From Saccharicrinis sp963677345 (GTDB lineage: Bacteria > Bacteroidota > Bacteroidia > Bacteroidales > Marinilabiliaceae), in the NCBI GenBank assembly GCA_963677345.2, contig CAXXLC010000016.1, positions 124,001 to 188,000 on the forward strand: 64,000 nt of DNA, in the 5' to 3' direction. The position numbers were made by a program, and so were the translations under genes. Below are positions 34,252-42,937 of this stretch, piece after piece (position 1 is the stretch's first letter; each line of letters starts with the position of its first letter). The notes under the pieces were generated by a model. That model made no database searches. It worked only from the letters and a program-made list of their open reading frames with translations, and was not told the origin of the DNA.

Positions 34252-36207
34252 CTATTTATCTAAATACCCTTGTTTATACAACTGATATGCAGTCTGATAA
34301 TAAGAAACTGTTTCTTTTAAAAAATTAGATTTTGGAACTATTGGAATAAGATTATTATTTTCAGAATCCCATTCATATAGTGAATTAGTTTGCTGTGTTT
34401 CTAAAATCAAAAACTTATTTCCTTTTAATAAAGCTAATTTTCTATGATTTGCAATAAAAGCCCTTTCATCTTTTTCATGCATTTTATTAATATCACGGCC
34501 ATACAGCTTTGTTTTATATGACCAGTTTAAATACCCGAATAACGTAGGAAAAACATCAATTTGCGAACACAGCTTATCTATTTCACAAGGGGCTGTTGAC
34601 GGGAAATTATAGATAAATGCAGGTATATGATGACTATTAATATTTAATTCTGTTCTTCCTGCACTATAAGCACAATGATCAGAAGCTATTACAAAAACTG
34701 TATTACCAAACCAATCTTTATCTTTAACATTTTCAAAGAATTCTCCAAAAGCATAATCTGCATAAGTTATAGCTCCTGTTCTGCTTGTCCCAGAAGGTAT
34801 TTTCACTTTACCTTCCGGATAAGTATATGGTGAATGATTGGAATTAGTCATTAACATATAGAAAAATGGCTTCCCTGATTTACTATCTTTATCCGCCTTT
34901 TTAATCACGGCATTAAAAATATCTTCATCACAAACACCCCATGCATTTTCAAACGTAACTTCTTCATCTGATATTTGAAATCGTTGTGTAGGTAAATCTT
35001 CTCTAATCCTAGTCTTTTTAGCTCTCTCAACAATATCAAAACCACTATAACTAAAATAATTTGCCATATTATCAAAATAACCATCACCTCCTGTTATATA
35101 GGTACACGAATATCCTTTTTGTTTAAATATCTCTCCAACTGTAAAAAAAGATTCATTATGACACCTTTTCACTATACTTCTACCTGGCGTTGGAGGCACG
35201 CTTAAACTATATGCTTCAAGTCCCCTGACAGTTCTTGTTCCTGTGGCATATAAATTCGTAAACGATATTGATTGTGCTAAAATACTGTCAATCGATGGGG
35301 TCATATTTTTTACACTTCCATACCTTTTTAAAAAGGAAGCATTCATGCTCTCCATGCAAACAAATATAACATTTGGCTTTAATTCCTGACCTTCGTTTTT
35401 TGTAAATCGAGAAATTCCATACTCCGAAACAAAAGAGTCATTTTCTGCTTTTAGACATTTTCTTACATTTTCAAAAGCTTCTTTTTCATCACAAGTATTA
35501 TAAAACTCATTGTAATTTAATTCATTACTTTTATAAGCTGCAAAAAATGAATAAATACCAGACTTAGCCAATTCATTTTCATTTACATTACCAAAAATCT
35601 CTGCCTGAGTATTTTTTATATTAAAATGATAAACAGAAACAATAAGACAGCAAATTAATGCAATAAATAACCGGGGCCCAAATTTATGATCTGAATCAAA
35701 ACTCTTTTCAAACACTAAACCCCTCTTTTTCAACAAAAAAGCAACATATATAATAAGGCCTATTACTCCTACAATAAAAGGTATTGGATATGCTTCATTA
35801 ATATTTTCAAAAACCTCATATGTATACAACAAATAATCTATTGCAATAAAATTAAATCTTCTTTGATATTCTTCCCAAAAAGTAATTTCGGCCAAAAAAG
35901 AAAATGTAATAATTATCATAAAGATCCAATAAGCCGTGTAAGTCAAAACCTTATCAACTCTACTTCCACTATATTTTGCAGGCATTATCAATAAGTAAAT
36001 TGAATAGAAAGCCATCATATACGACAAACTACCAACATCATACAACAAACCTATCCCAACAATCTCTAATAAATGAATTATAGAAAAATCAATATTTGAA
36101 AAGGATAAAACATACAAAACCAACCTGATTATAAAAGCCAACAACAAATACGTGATACTAAACCCCTTCAATAAAGCAAAACGCTTAGGAAATAATTTAT
36201 CTTTCAT
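34252..36207 (-). CDS. LTA synthase-like membrane phosphotransferase (sulfatase fold)
   Basis: 651-residue protein with five N-terminal transmembrane helices (about 13-200) and a periplasmic sulfatase/alkaline-phosphatase-fold domain (about 265-640), as in LtaS/phosphoglycerol transferase I. Metal and catalytic motifs: KPNVIFVCMESMNASFL with the first Glu, the nucleophilic Thr in ATGTRTVRGLEA, TNSNHSPY, and VIASDHCAY with the Asp-His pair. Gram-negative members add phosphoglycerol or phosphoethanolamine to envelope glycans or lipid A. There is no lipoteichoic acid in this group, so the acceptor is unknown. Shares the convergent terminator with the WcaF-like gene. Confidence 0.87.
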   Translation of the reverse strand: MKDKLFPKRFALLKGFSITYLLLAFIIRLVLYVLSFSNIDFSIIHLLEIVGIGLLYDVGSLSYMMAFYSIYLLIMPAKYSGSRVDKVLTYTAYWIFMIIITFSFLAEITFWEEYQRRFNFIAIDYLLYTYEVFENINEAYPIPFIVGVIGLIIYVAFLLKKRGLVFEKSFDSDHKFGPRLFIALICCLIVSVYHFNIKNTQAEIFGNVNENELAKSGIYSFFAAYKSNELNYNEFYNTCDEKEAFENVRKCLKAENDSFVSEYGISRFTKNEGQELKPNVIFVCMESMNASFLKRYGSVKNMTPSIDSILAQSISFTNLYATGTRTVRGLEAYSLSVPPTPGRSIVKRCHNESFFTVGEIFKQKGYSCTYITGGDGYFDNMANYFSYSGFDIVERAKKTRIREDLPTQRFQISDEEVTFENAWGVCDEDIFNAVIKKADKDSKSGKPFFYMLMTNSNHSPYTYPEGKVKIPSGTSRTGAITYADYAFGEFFENVKDKDWFGNTVFVIASDHCAYSAGRTELNINSHHIPAFIYNFPSTAPCEIDKLCSQIDVFPTLFGYLNWSYKTKLYGRDINKMHEKDERAFIANHRKLALLKGNKFLILETQQTNSLYEWDSENNNLIPIVPKSNFLKETVSYYQTAYQLYKQGYLDK

Positions 36208-36312
36208 ATAAAACCTGTAGAATTATTAATCTAAACCTAACAATAGTTTAATTAAAAATTTAAAAGTGCAACGTTAGGATATTTTTTTTTATTAAAAAAG
36301 GATACCAATAAA

Positions 36313-36347
36313 AAAGCGGTTTATTTATGATCTAAATAAACCGCTTT
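36313..36347 (-). terminator. Intrinsic terminator of ppdK
   Basis: Perfect 15-bp stem AAAGCGGTTTATTTA/TAAATAAACCGCTTT with a 5-base loop, followed on the minus strand by a T-run. Confidence 0.9.
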
Positions 36348-36368
36348 GAATAATATATTTGAATTTAC

Positions 36369-39083
36369 CTAATGTGCTTTCCTAACATTGGCTTGTGCAG
36401 CAGCAACGCGCGCAATAGGCACCCTGAACGGTGAACATGAAACATAATTCATACCTACAGAATCACAAAACTCTACAGAACTCGGTTCACCCCCATGCTC
36501 ACCACATATACCTACTTTTAAATTAGGTTTAACAGAACGACCTTTTTTTGTTCCCATTTCAACTAATTGCCCAACTCCCGTTTGATCTAACACCTGAAAT
36601 GGATCATTCTTTAAAATGCCTTTCTCAAGATATACAGGTAAAAATTTGTTAGCATCATCACGGGAATAGCCAAACGTCATCTGCGTCAAATCATTGGTTC
36701 CAAAGGAGAAAAACTCAGCTATATCAGCTACCTGATCAGCTGTAAGAGCTGCTCGCGGAATTTCAATCATAGTTCCAAGCATATATTCTACAGTATCACC
36801 CTTTTCTTCAAAAACTTTTTTAGCTGTATTATGAATGATATTAGCCTGCATCTTCAACTCTTCCACCGTACCAATTAAAGGAACCATAATCTCCGGTTTG
36901 GTAATTATTCCTTTGGCTTTAAGGTTTAACGCAGCCTCTATAATAGCACGAGCCTGCATTTCTGTAATTTCAGGATAAGTATTTCCTAAACGACAACCTC
37001 TATGCCCTAACATTGGATTAAACTCAGAAAGGTCTGACACTTTAGTTTTTACTTCTGCCAAACTTATTCCCATTTCTTTTGCCATTTCCTGCTGAGCAAG
37101 TTCTGTATGAGGGACAAACTCATGCAAAGGTGGATCCAAAAGTCGGATAGTAACACCATAACCTTCCATAGCTTCAAGTATTTCTTCAAAATCACCTCTT
37201 TGATAAGGTAATAACTTCTCTAAAGCTGCACGTCTTCCTTCTTCATTTGAGGATAAAATCATTTCACGAACAGTTTTAATTCGTTCACCTTCAAAAAACA
37301 TATGCTCAGTACGACATAATCCTATACCTTCTGCTCCAAACTCTCGTGCCACTTTCGCATCTTTTGGGGTATCAGCATTGGTGCGCACACTCATACGTGT
37401 ATATTTGGAAGCAAACTCCATTATCGAACCAAAGTCACCATCCAGATCAGGTTGACGGGTCTTAACCTTTCCAGAATAAACCTCGCCTGTAGATCCATTC
37501 AATGATATCCAATCCCCTTCTTTATAAGTAACCCCATCAATTCGCAACACTCTTTCCTTGTAATCTATTTTTAATGCACCAGCACCAGAAACACAACATT
37601 TTCCCATTCCCCTGGCTACAACAGCAGCGTGAGACGTCATACCTCCCCGTGCAGTTAAAATACCTTTTGCAACAAGCATCCCTTCTAAATCTTCAGGGGA
37701 GGTTTCGATACGAACTAGTATTGTATTAGGATATTTCTTTGCCTCATCTGCAAAAAATATGATCTGACCTGATGCAGCACCAGGCGAAGCCGGTAAACCC
37801 TTTGCCAACACCTTAGCACTACCAATCGCGGTAGTATCAAAAACAGGATGCAACAGCTCATCTAGTTTATTAGGCTCAATACGCATCAACGCCAATTTAT
37901 CGTCAATAATCTGTTCACGATACAAATCCATAGCTATTTTAACCATGGCAGCACCTGTTCGCTTACCATTACGGGTTTGTAACAACCACAACTTACCATC
38001 CTGAACCGTAAATTCAAGATCCTGCATATCTTTATAATGAGTTTCTAACTTTTCCTGAACCTCGTTTAGCTGCTGATATACCTCAGGCATTGCTTCCTCC
38101 AGAGAGGGATACATCATCACCCGATCCTCTTCTGTCACGGCTTGTAATTTAGCCCACCTTAGAGAACCTTCTTTAGTTATTTGCTGAGGTGTTCTGATTC
38201 CGGCCACAACATCCTCTCCTTGCGCATTGATCAAATACTCTCCATTAAACAGATTTTCTCCGGTAGCTGCATCTCTGGTAAAGGCAACACCAGTTGCTGA
38301 TTTATCACCCATATTACCAAACACCATAGCCTGAACATTTACTGCCGTTCCCCATTCATCCGGAATACCTTCCATTCTACGATAAAGAATAGCCCTGTCA
38401 TTATTCCAACTATCAAAAACAGCCATTATAGCACCCCACAATTGCTCCCAAGCACTCTCTGGAAAATCATGTCCTGTTTGTTCTTTGACCGCCTGTTTAA
38501 AAAAAAGAACTAACTCTTTTAAATCTTCAACCTCTAATTCAGTGTCTAAATCAACTCCTTTCTTCTCTTTTACTTCTTCCATTATCCTTTCAAAAGGATC
38601 AATTTCCTCTTTAGAAGTGGGCTTCATTCCCAAAACCACATCGCCATACATCTGAACAAAACGACGATACGAATCCCAAGCAAAACGTTCATTTTCTGAT
38701 TTTGCAGCAATTCCTGCAACCGAATCGTCATTTAATCCCAGGTTCAGAACTGTATCCATCATTCCCGGCATTGAAGCACGCGCACCGGAGCGAACAGAAA
38801 CAAGAAGAGGATTATTTTTTTCACCAAAAGAAGTTCCGGTTAACTCTTCAATATTTTTAATAGCAGCTTCGACCTCAGGTCTCAACAGATCTACAACTAC
38901 ATCTTTACCTTTTTCATTGTACTCTGTACAAACATCAGTAGTAATTGTAAACCCTGGAGGAACAGGTACACCAATCAGATTCATTTCAGCCAGATTAGCA
39001 CCTTTACCTCCTAAAAGGTTTTTCATATCAGCTTTACCTTCTGCTTTTCCATTTCCGAAGGTGTAAACTCTTTTTACAGCCAT
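36369..39083 (-). CDS. ppdK: Pyruvate phosphate dikinase
   Basis: Interconverts pyruvate, ATP and phosphate with PEP, AMP and diphosphate; in anaerobic Bacteroidota it works in glycolysis or gluconeogenesis. 904 residues, slightly longer than the common 870-880. The ATP-grasp domain (about 1-340) has GGKGANLAEM and SVRSGARASMPGMMDTVLNLG; the phosphohistidine is in GGMTSHAAVVARGMGKCC; the PEP domain (about 530-900) includes GIGLCRTEHMF, MLGHRGCRLG, and the catalytic Cys in GICGEHGG. The C-terminus FRVPIARVAAAQA is typical. No regulatory PPDK kinase gene is next to it. Single-gene unit with a strong terminator. Confidence 0.96.
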   Translation of the reverse strand: MAVKRVYTFGNGKAEGKADMKNLLGGKGANLAEMNLIGVPVPPGFTITTDVCTEYNEKGKDVVVDLLRPEVEAAIKNIEELTGTSFGEKNNPLLVSVRSGARASMPGMMDTVLNLGLNDDSVAGIAAKSENERFAWDSYRRFVQMYGDVVLGMKPTSKEEIDPFERIMEEVKEKKGVDLDTELEVEDLKELVLFFKQAVKEQTGHDFPESAWEQLWGAIMAVFDSWNNDRAILYRRMEGIPDEWGTAVNVQAMVFGNMGDKSATGVAFTRDAATGENLFNGEYLINAQGEDVVAGIRTPQQITKEGSLRWAKLQAVTEEDRVMMYPSLEEAMPEVYQQLNEVQEKLETHYKDMQDLEFTVQDGKLWLLQTRNGKRTGAAMVKIAMDLYREQIIDDKLALMRIEPNKLDELLHPVFDTTAIGSAKVLAKGLPASPGAASGQIIFFADEAKKYPNTILVRIETSPEDLEGMLVAKGILTARGGMTSHAAVVARGMGKCCVSGAGALKIDYKERVLRIDGVTYKEGDWISLNGSTGEVYSGKVKTRQPDLDGDFGSIMEFASKYTRMSVRTNADTPKDAKVAREFGAEGIGLCRTEHMFFEGERIKTVREMILSSNEEGRRAALEKLLPYQRGDFEEILEAMEGYGVTIRLLDPPLHEFVPHTELAQQEMAKEMGISLAEVKTKVSDLSEFNPMLGHRGCRLGNTYPEITEMQARAIIEAALNLKAKGIITKPEIMVPLIGTVEELKMQANIIHNTAKKVFEEKGDTVEYMLGTMIEIPRAALTADQVADIAEFFSFGTNDLTQMTFGYSRDDANKFLPVYLEKGILKNDPFQVLDQTGVGQLVEMGTKKGRSVKPNLKVGICGEHGGEPSSVEFCDSVGMNYVSCSPFRVPIARVAAAQANVRKAH

Positions 39084-39223
39084 AATTAAGGAATTTTAAA
39101 GTTAGAATTATTTGAATTTTGGGATAATTCATTTTACTATGCTAATAAAGAAACGCATTTTTTTTCAGAATAAAAAGCACTGATACTTTAAATTACACTC
39201 CTTAACGAAACATTTTAAAACAA

Positions 39224-39252
39224 AAAAAGAGCGGCTTCAAACCACTCTTTTT
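39224..39252 (-). terminator. Intrinsic terminator downstream of the DHOD-like gene
   Basis: AAAAAGAGTGG pairs with CCGCTCTTTTT (one G-T) around a 7-base loop on the minus strand, with a T-run after it; 9 bases beyond the stop of the gene at 39262. Confidence 0.85.
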
Positions 39253-39261
39253 CTTTAACAT

Positions 39262-40269
39262 CTAAACACTGTATTCTTTTAATATCTTTTTCTTATTCAT
39301 TATATAATCCACATATTGAGCCCGTTCATAGGCGTATGGTTCTTTAAGGTTGCCTTTTGATAATTTTCCTTTAAAATCCGAAATAGATTCATATCCTTTA
39401 TTTTTCATCCAAACAGATAAGTTCTCTAAAATGGTTGTTATTTCTCTTATTCCATTCTTATATAATAAACTCACGATCTGAACAGCATCAGCACCTGCAA
39501 GTAATAATGAAATCAGATCTTCTGCATCATGAATTCCATTGGTTGCACAAATTGACCCATGTATATTACCGGATAATAATCCTGTATACCTTAACGACAA
39601 TCTGTTATCATTTTTACAACTTAAGTTGTAAGGCATTTTTAATTCTTCAGTTTTAACATCTATATCTGGCTGAAACAACCTATTAAAAAGTACTACACCA
39701 TCAACACCTGTAACATCTATCTGCCTGATAAAATTCAAAGGATTAGAATAGTAAGGACTTAATTTAACACTTACAGGAATTTGAACAGCTGCTTTCACTT
39801 TTTTAAGAATATCAACCTGTTCTTTTTCTATTTCCAGAGCAGATTTACTGACGTCTGATGTAGTATTATAAAAATTCAACTCTATTGCATCCACGCCGGT
39901 TTGTTCAATATACTTTGCATATTCGACCCAACTAACATCGTAAACACAATTTAAACTAGCAATAACAGGAATTGAAACTGCATTTTTTAAATCTTTCAAC
40001 TTCAATAAAAACGCTTTAGGCCCGCTATGAGTAATTGAAGGAAACAAAGTAATCATTTCAGCATTTCTGTCGTCGAATTCATGTAAATCATCATCTAACT
40101 CAGCAGCCTCAAGATGAATCTGTTCTTCAAAAAGAGATTTATAAACAATGGCTGCAGCTCCAGCTTCTTCCATTTTTTTTACCATATTGAGGTCTGATGT
40201 CATCTCACAAGCACCGACAATAAGAGGATTCTTTAATTCAATCCCCAAATAAGTTGTTTTTAAATCCAT
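39262..40269 (-). CDS. Dihydroorotate dehydrogenase-like FMN protein
   Basis: 335-residue TIM-barrel protein of the dihydroorotate dehydrogenase family (start MDLKTTYLGIELKNPLIVGACEMTS; phosphate-binding end ATNGIHDAEDLISLLLAGADAVQIVSLLY). In true PyrD the base is Cys or Ser in a conserved LNxSCPN-type loop; here the loop reads IELNFYNTTSDVSK, with no obvious Cys at that place, and SVKLSPYYSN follows. It is probably one of the Bacteroidota DHOD-like proteins of unknown reaction that often travel with pyruvate:ferredoxin oxidoreductase; nifJ lies 10 kb away here. Not offered as the pyrimidine-pathway enzyme. Single gene, own terminator. Confidence 0.78.
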   Translation of the reverse strand: MDLKTTYLGIELKNPLIVGACEMTSDLNMVKKMEEAGAAAIVYKSLFEEQIHLEAAELDDDLHEFDDRNAEMITLFPSITHSGPKAFLLKLKDLKNAVSIPVIASLNCVYDVSWVEYAKYIEQTGVDAIELNFYNTTSDVSKSALEIEKEQVDILKKVKAAVQIPVSVKLSPYYSNPLNFIRQIDVTGVDGVVLFNRLFQPDIDVKTEELKMPYNLSCKNDNRLSLRYTGLLSGNIHGSICATNGIHDAEDLISLLLAGADAVQIVSLLYKNGIREITTILENLSVWMKNKGYESISDFKGKLSKGNLKEPYAYERAQYVDYIMNKKKILKEYSV

Positions 40270-40480
40270 GGTTTTTACAGTTAATTGATTACTATACTGT
40301 TATAGAACACAATTCACTTTACTTTGTTTAAACATAATTACACATTCTCAGACTCTTTACTGATAGTATTATACTATTTGATTATATCGTTCTATATTAT
40401 AAATATTTTCAATTTCAAAATTTAATAGTAATATTTTGATATATTCGCCGTATTTCATGACCATCATACACTTTTGTTAG

Positions 40481-42145
40481 ATGAACAACCATATTTTATC
40501 TGTATCTAAAATATACATATGTTTTATTTTATTGTTTATGACTAATTGCTTAAACAGCATTAGTCAAGCACAATCCTACAATAAACTAAACATTCAGGAA
40601 CTTGCAAATAATATTGACACACAAATAGAATATATAAATCAAAACAAACAGGACTCTATATTTACAATAAGTCAGATTTTATATGATATAAACCTATTGA
40701 ATCAATTAAAATTTGAAAGGCATGATTCCATATCCAACAAATTGATATTAAAATTAGATTCGACCAAAACAAAAGACAAAATAGCTTTAAACCTGATAAA
40801 AAACTCTATCGACTTATACTTAGAAAATTTCAGAATTATAAATAAAGATAATTTTACAGATACAATTAAATTAATCAACGAAATAAAGAAAAACCTGGTT
40901 TCTTCAAACAAATGCATCAGCATAATAAACGATATCATAAACAACACTGATGCTGCAAATAGATTATTTACCCCCCCTCTTAACCTTGAGAATATAAGTG
41001 AATATTATAATCTTGAAATAAATACTCTATCTGATTTATGTAAAAATAAATCAGAATCATCTAAATCAAATAAAACTACAGTAAAAAAAGGCTATAGTCC
41101 TTTTTCGAACGAATATCAAAACTTTATAATATATGCAGATTCTATAAACAAAGAAGAAACCAAACTCCTAAAAACCTCAAAGGATAAACCCAAAAGCAAA
41201 CAAACTCAAAACAAACAGGAGCCCACTTATTCCAGCACCATTTCATCCAACAACAACTCGTTATTCATTACTGATTTAATAAAAAAATACGACAAAGAAT
41301 CATTAATAAGATATTGGAGAATGTATCAAAATCAAGATAAACATATTTCTTTCTCCCATAAAACAACAGACAGCATTAAATCCCCTTCTGATAAAACTAT
41401 AATTAGCACAACTAATAATATTATTAATTCTGATACTTATTCAGAACTAACAAAAACAGTATCACTACAAACTTCTGATCAGGTTTTAATATCAAATGAT
41501 ATATCCGAAGAACCAAATACTGAATTTGACACTTCAATAAAAACAAAATATTTTGCACCTAATAAAGATGTTAACCAGGCTATATATACACTTACAAATG
41601 ACAATAATACATATTATTTCATCCAGATTGCAGCCAGTCGAACTCCAATATCAAACTCTTTGTTAAAAACAATCTATAAAGGAAATGATTCGATTATCAT
41701 AAAACAAGAAGAAGGCTGGTATAAATATCAATTGGGTAAGACAACAAATTACACAACAGCTCAAAACCTTGTTCAGACACTTAATATTGCAGGAGCCTTT
41801 ATAACAGCATATAAGAATAATCAAAAGCAAATATTGTGGAAAACTATAAATACAAAACATATTTCCAATGATGCATCTAAACTAGTCTTTGTTGTTCAGG
41901 TATCGGCAAATATAAAACCTATTAACATTGAACAACGGGCAGCATTACAGAAAAAAGCAGGTGGTTTTGTTAGAGAAATAAATGAAGATGGTTGGTATAA
42001 ATACCAATATGTTGTAGGTAGTTCGTACAAAGAAGCTCTAAACAAGTGGAAAAAAACAGGCACAGACTCTTCTTTTATAGCAGCTTACTATGACGGACAG
42101 AAAATCGCTATTTCAAAAGCAATAAAAATATATAACAAAAATTAA
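40481..42145 (+). CDS. Exported protein with two C-terminal SPOR-like repeats
   Basis: 554 residues, not a named family to my reading. A hydrophobic signal segment (about 10-35, with FILLFMTNCLNSISQA) is followed by a helical, Asn/Lys/Ser-rich region (about 35-370) with low-complexity linkers (SSTISSNNNS). The C-terminus has two repeats of about 70 residues (378-445 and 469-540) of SPOR-like shape: YFIQIAASR...GWYKYQLGKTTNYTTAQ, and FVVQVSANI...GWYKYQYVVGSSYKEAL. SPOR domains bind denuded peptidoglycan. It lies 11 bases upstream of the wza gene, so it is likely part of the same transcript as the export genes. Confidence 0.65.
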   Translation: MNNHILSVSKIYICFILLFMTNCLNSISQAQSYNKLNIQELANNIDTQIEYINQNKQDSIFTISQILYDINLLNQLKFERHDSISNKLILKLDSTKTKDKIALNLIKNSIDLYLENFRIINKDNFTDTIKLINEIKKNLVSSNKCISIINDIINNTDAANRLFTPPLNLENISEYYNLEINTLSDLCKNKSESSKSNKTTVKKGYSPFSNEYQNFIIYADSINKEETKLLKTSKDKPKSKQTQNKQEPTYSSTISSNNNSLFITDLIKKYDKESLIRYWRMYQNQDKHISFSHKTTDSIKSPSDKTIISTTNNIINSDTYSELTKTVSLQTSDQVLISNDISEEPNTEFDTSIKTKYFAPNKDVNQAIYTLTNDNNTYYFIQIAASRTPISNSLLKTIYKGNDSIIIKQEEGWYKYQLGKTTNYTTAQNLVQTLNIAGAFITAYKNNQKQILWKTINTKHISNDASKLVFVVQVSANIKPINIEQRAALQKKAGGFVREINEDGWYKYQYVVGSSYKEALNKWKKTGTDSSFIAAYYDGQKIAISKAIKIYNKN

Positions 42146-42156
42146 ATCAGACAATT

Positions 42157-42915
42157 ATGAACAAGCTCTTTACGAGAAATATAACCAAAATCGTAATAGG
42201 TTTACTGCTTACAATTAGCAGTTCCTCATGTGTTAACTTAAAAAAAACTGTATTACTTAAAGAAACTTCAATTACTGATTATTCATCTGAAATCATTAAC
42301 AATAAAATTAATGATTACAAAATCAATAACGGCGACCATTTATACATTAAAGTTTTCAGTACAGATCCTCAAACCAGCAGGTATTTTCAAACTGACTTCC
42401 CTGAAATTATGAATTCTTCATATATTTACATCAACTCTTATAAAGTAGATAATGAAGGATGTGTTAGCTATTCTTTTACAGGAAAAACACAAGTAAAAGG
42501 TTTAACAATTGAGGAAGCTCAGGAAGCTATTAAGAAAAACTTAAATGAGTTTTTTAAAGATGTTAATGTATATGTAAAGTTAGTTAACTTCAATATTTCA
42601 ATACTTGGAGAAGTTAAAAATCCGGGAACCTACACTATAGACAGCGATCAAATCACTATACTTCAAGCCCTAGGTTTAGCTGGCGGTATCACAGAATTCA
42701 GTAAAGCGAATCAAGTTGTTTTAGTAAGAAAAAGTGCTAACGGTAATATTGTTAAACACATAGATCTTACTGACAATGCCCTTTTAAAATCAGAATATTT
42801 ATACCTACTACCTGATGATGTAATTTACATTGCTCCAAGAAATTCTAAATCTTTTACTTTTAGCAAATTTCCATATCAAGTGTTATTAGGAATTCTATCT
42901 ATGACTTTTTCCTGA
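42157..42915 (+). CDS. wza: Wza-type polysaccharide export lipoprotein, C-terminus changed by IS insertion
   Basis: Outer-membrane polysaccharide export protein. Lipobox-like signal TISSSSC with Cys25, a poly-export domain (about 50-140: YKINNGDHLYIKVFSTDP, GCVSYSFTGKTQVKGLTIEEAQ) and a SLBB domain (about 145-195: SILGEVKNPGTYTI, ITILQALGLAGGI), then the C-terminal helix YQVLLGILSMTFS. The insertion element adds a stop here (TCC TGA); the uninterrupted sequence on the far side continues IIALTTD. So the protein loses only seven residues because the 269-bp target duplication regenerates codons 163 onward. 252 residues remain. It probably opens an operon with the tyrosine kinase gene downstream, now separated by the element. 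Confidence 0.9.
   Translation: MNKLFTRNITKIVIGLLLTISSSSCVNLKKTVLLKETSITDYSSEIINNKINDYKINNGDHLYIKVFSTDPQTSRYFQTDFPEIMNSSYIYINSYKVDNEGCVSYSFTGKTQVKGLTIEEAQEAIKKNLNEFFKDVNVYVKLVNFNISILGEVKNPGTYTIDSDQITILQALGLAGGITEFSKANQVVLVRKSANGNIVKHIDLTDNALLKSEYLYLLPDDVIYIAPRNSKSFTFSKFPYQVLLGILSMTFS
42643..42911. repeat. Left 269-bp direct repeat (target duplication of IS)
   Basis: Identical at every base to 44565-44833. It covers codons 163 onward of wza and ends at the element's left inverted repeat. Length is 268 or 269 bp because one C is shared. Confidence 0.95.
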
Positions 42916-42926
42916 GTTCGACACTG
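42912..42926. repeat. Left terminal inverted repeat of the IS
   Basis: CTGAGTTCGACACT matches the right end's CTGACTTCGACACT at 13 of 14 positions. Confidence 0.8.
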
Positions 42927-42937
42927 GGACACCCAAA

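Noticed and set aside
39262..40269. True dihydroorotate dehydrogenase (pyrD)
   Set aside because: The catalytic Cys/Ser loop is not recognisable.
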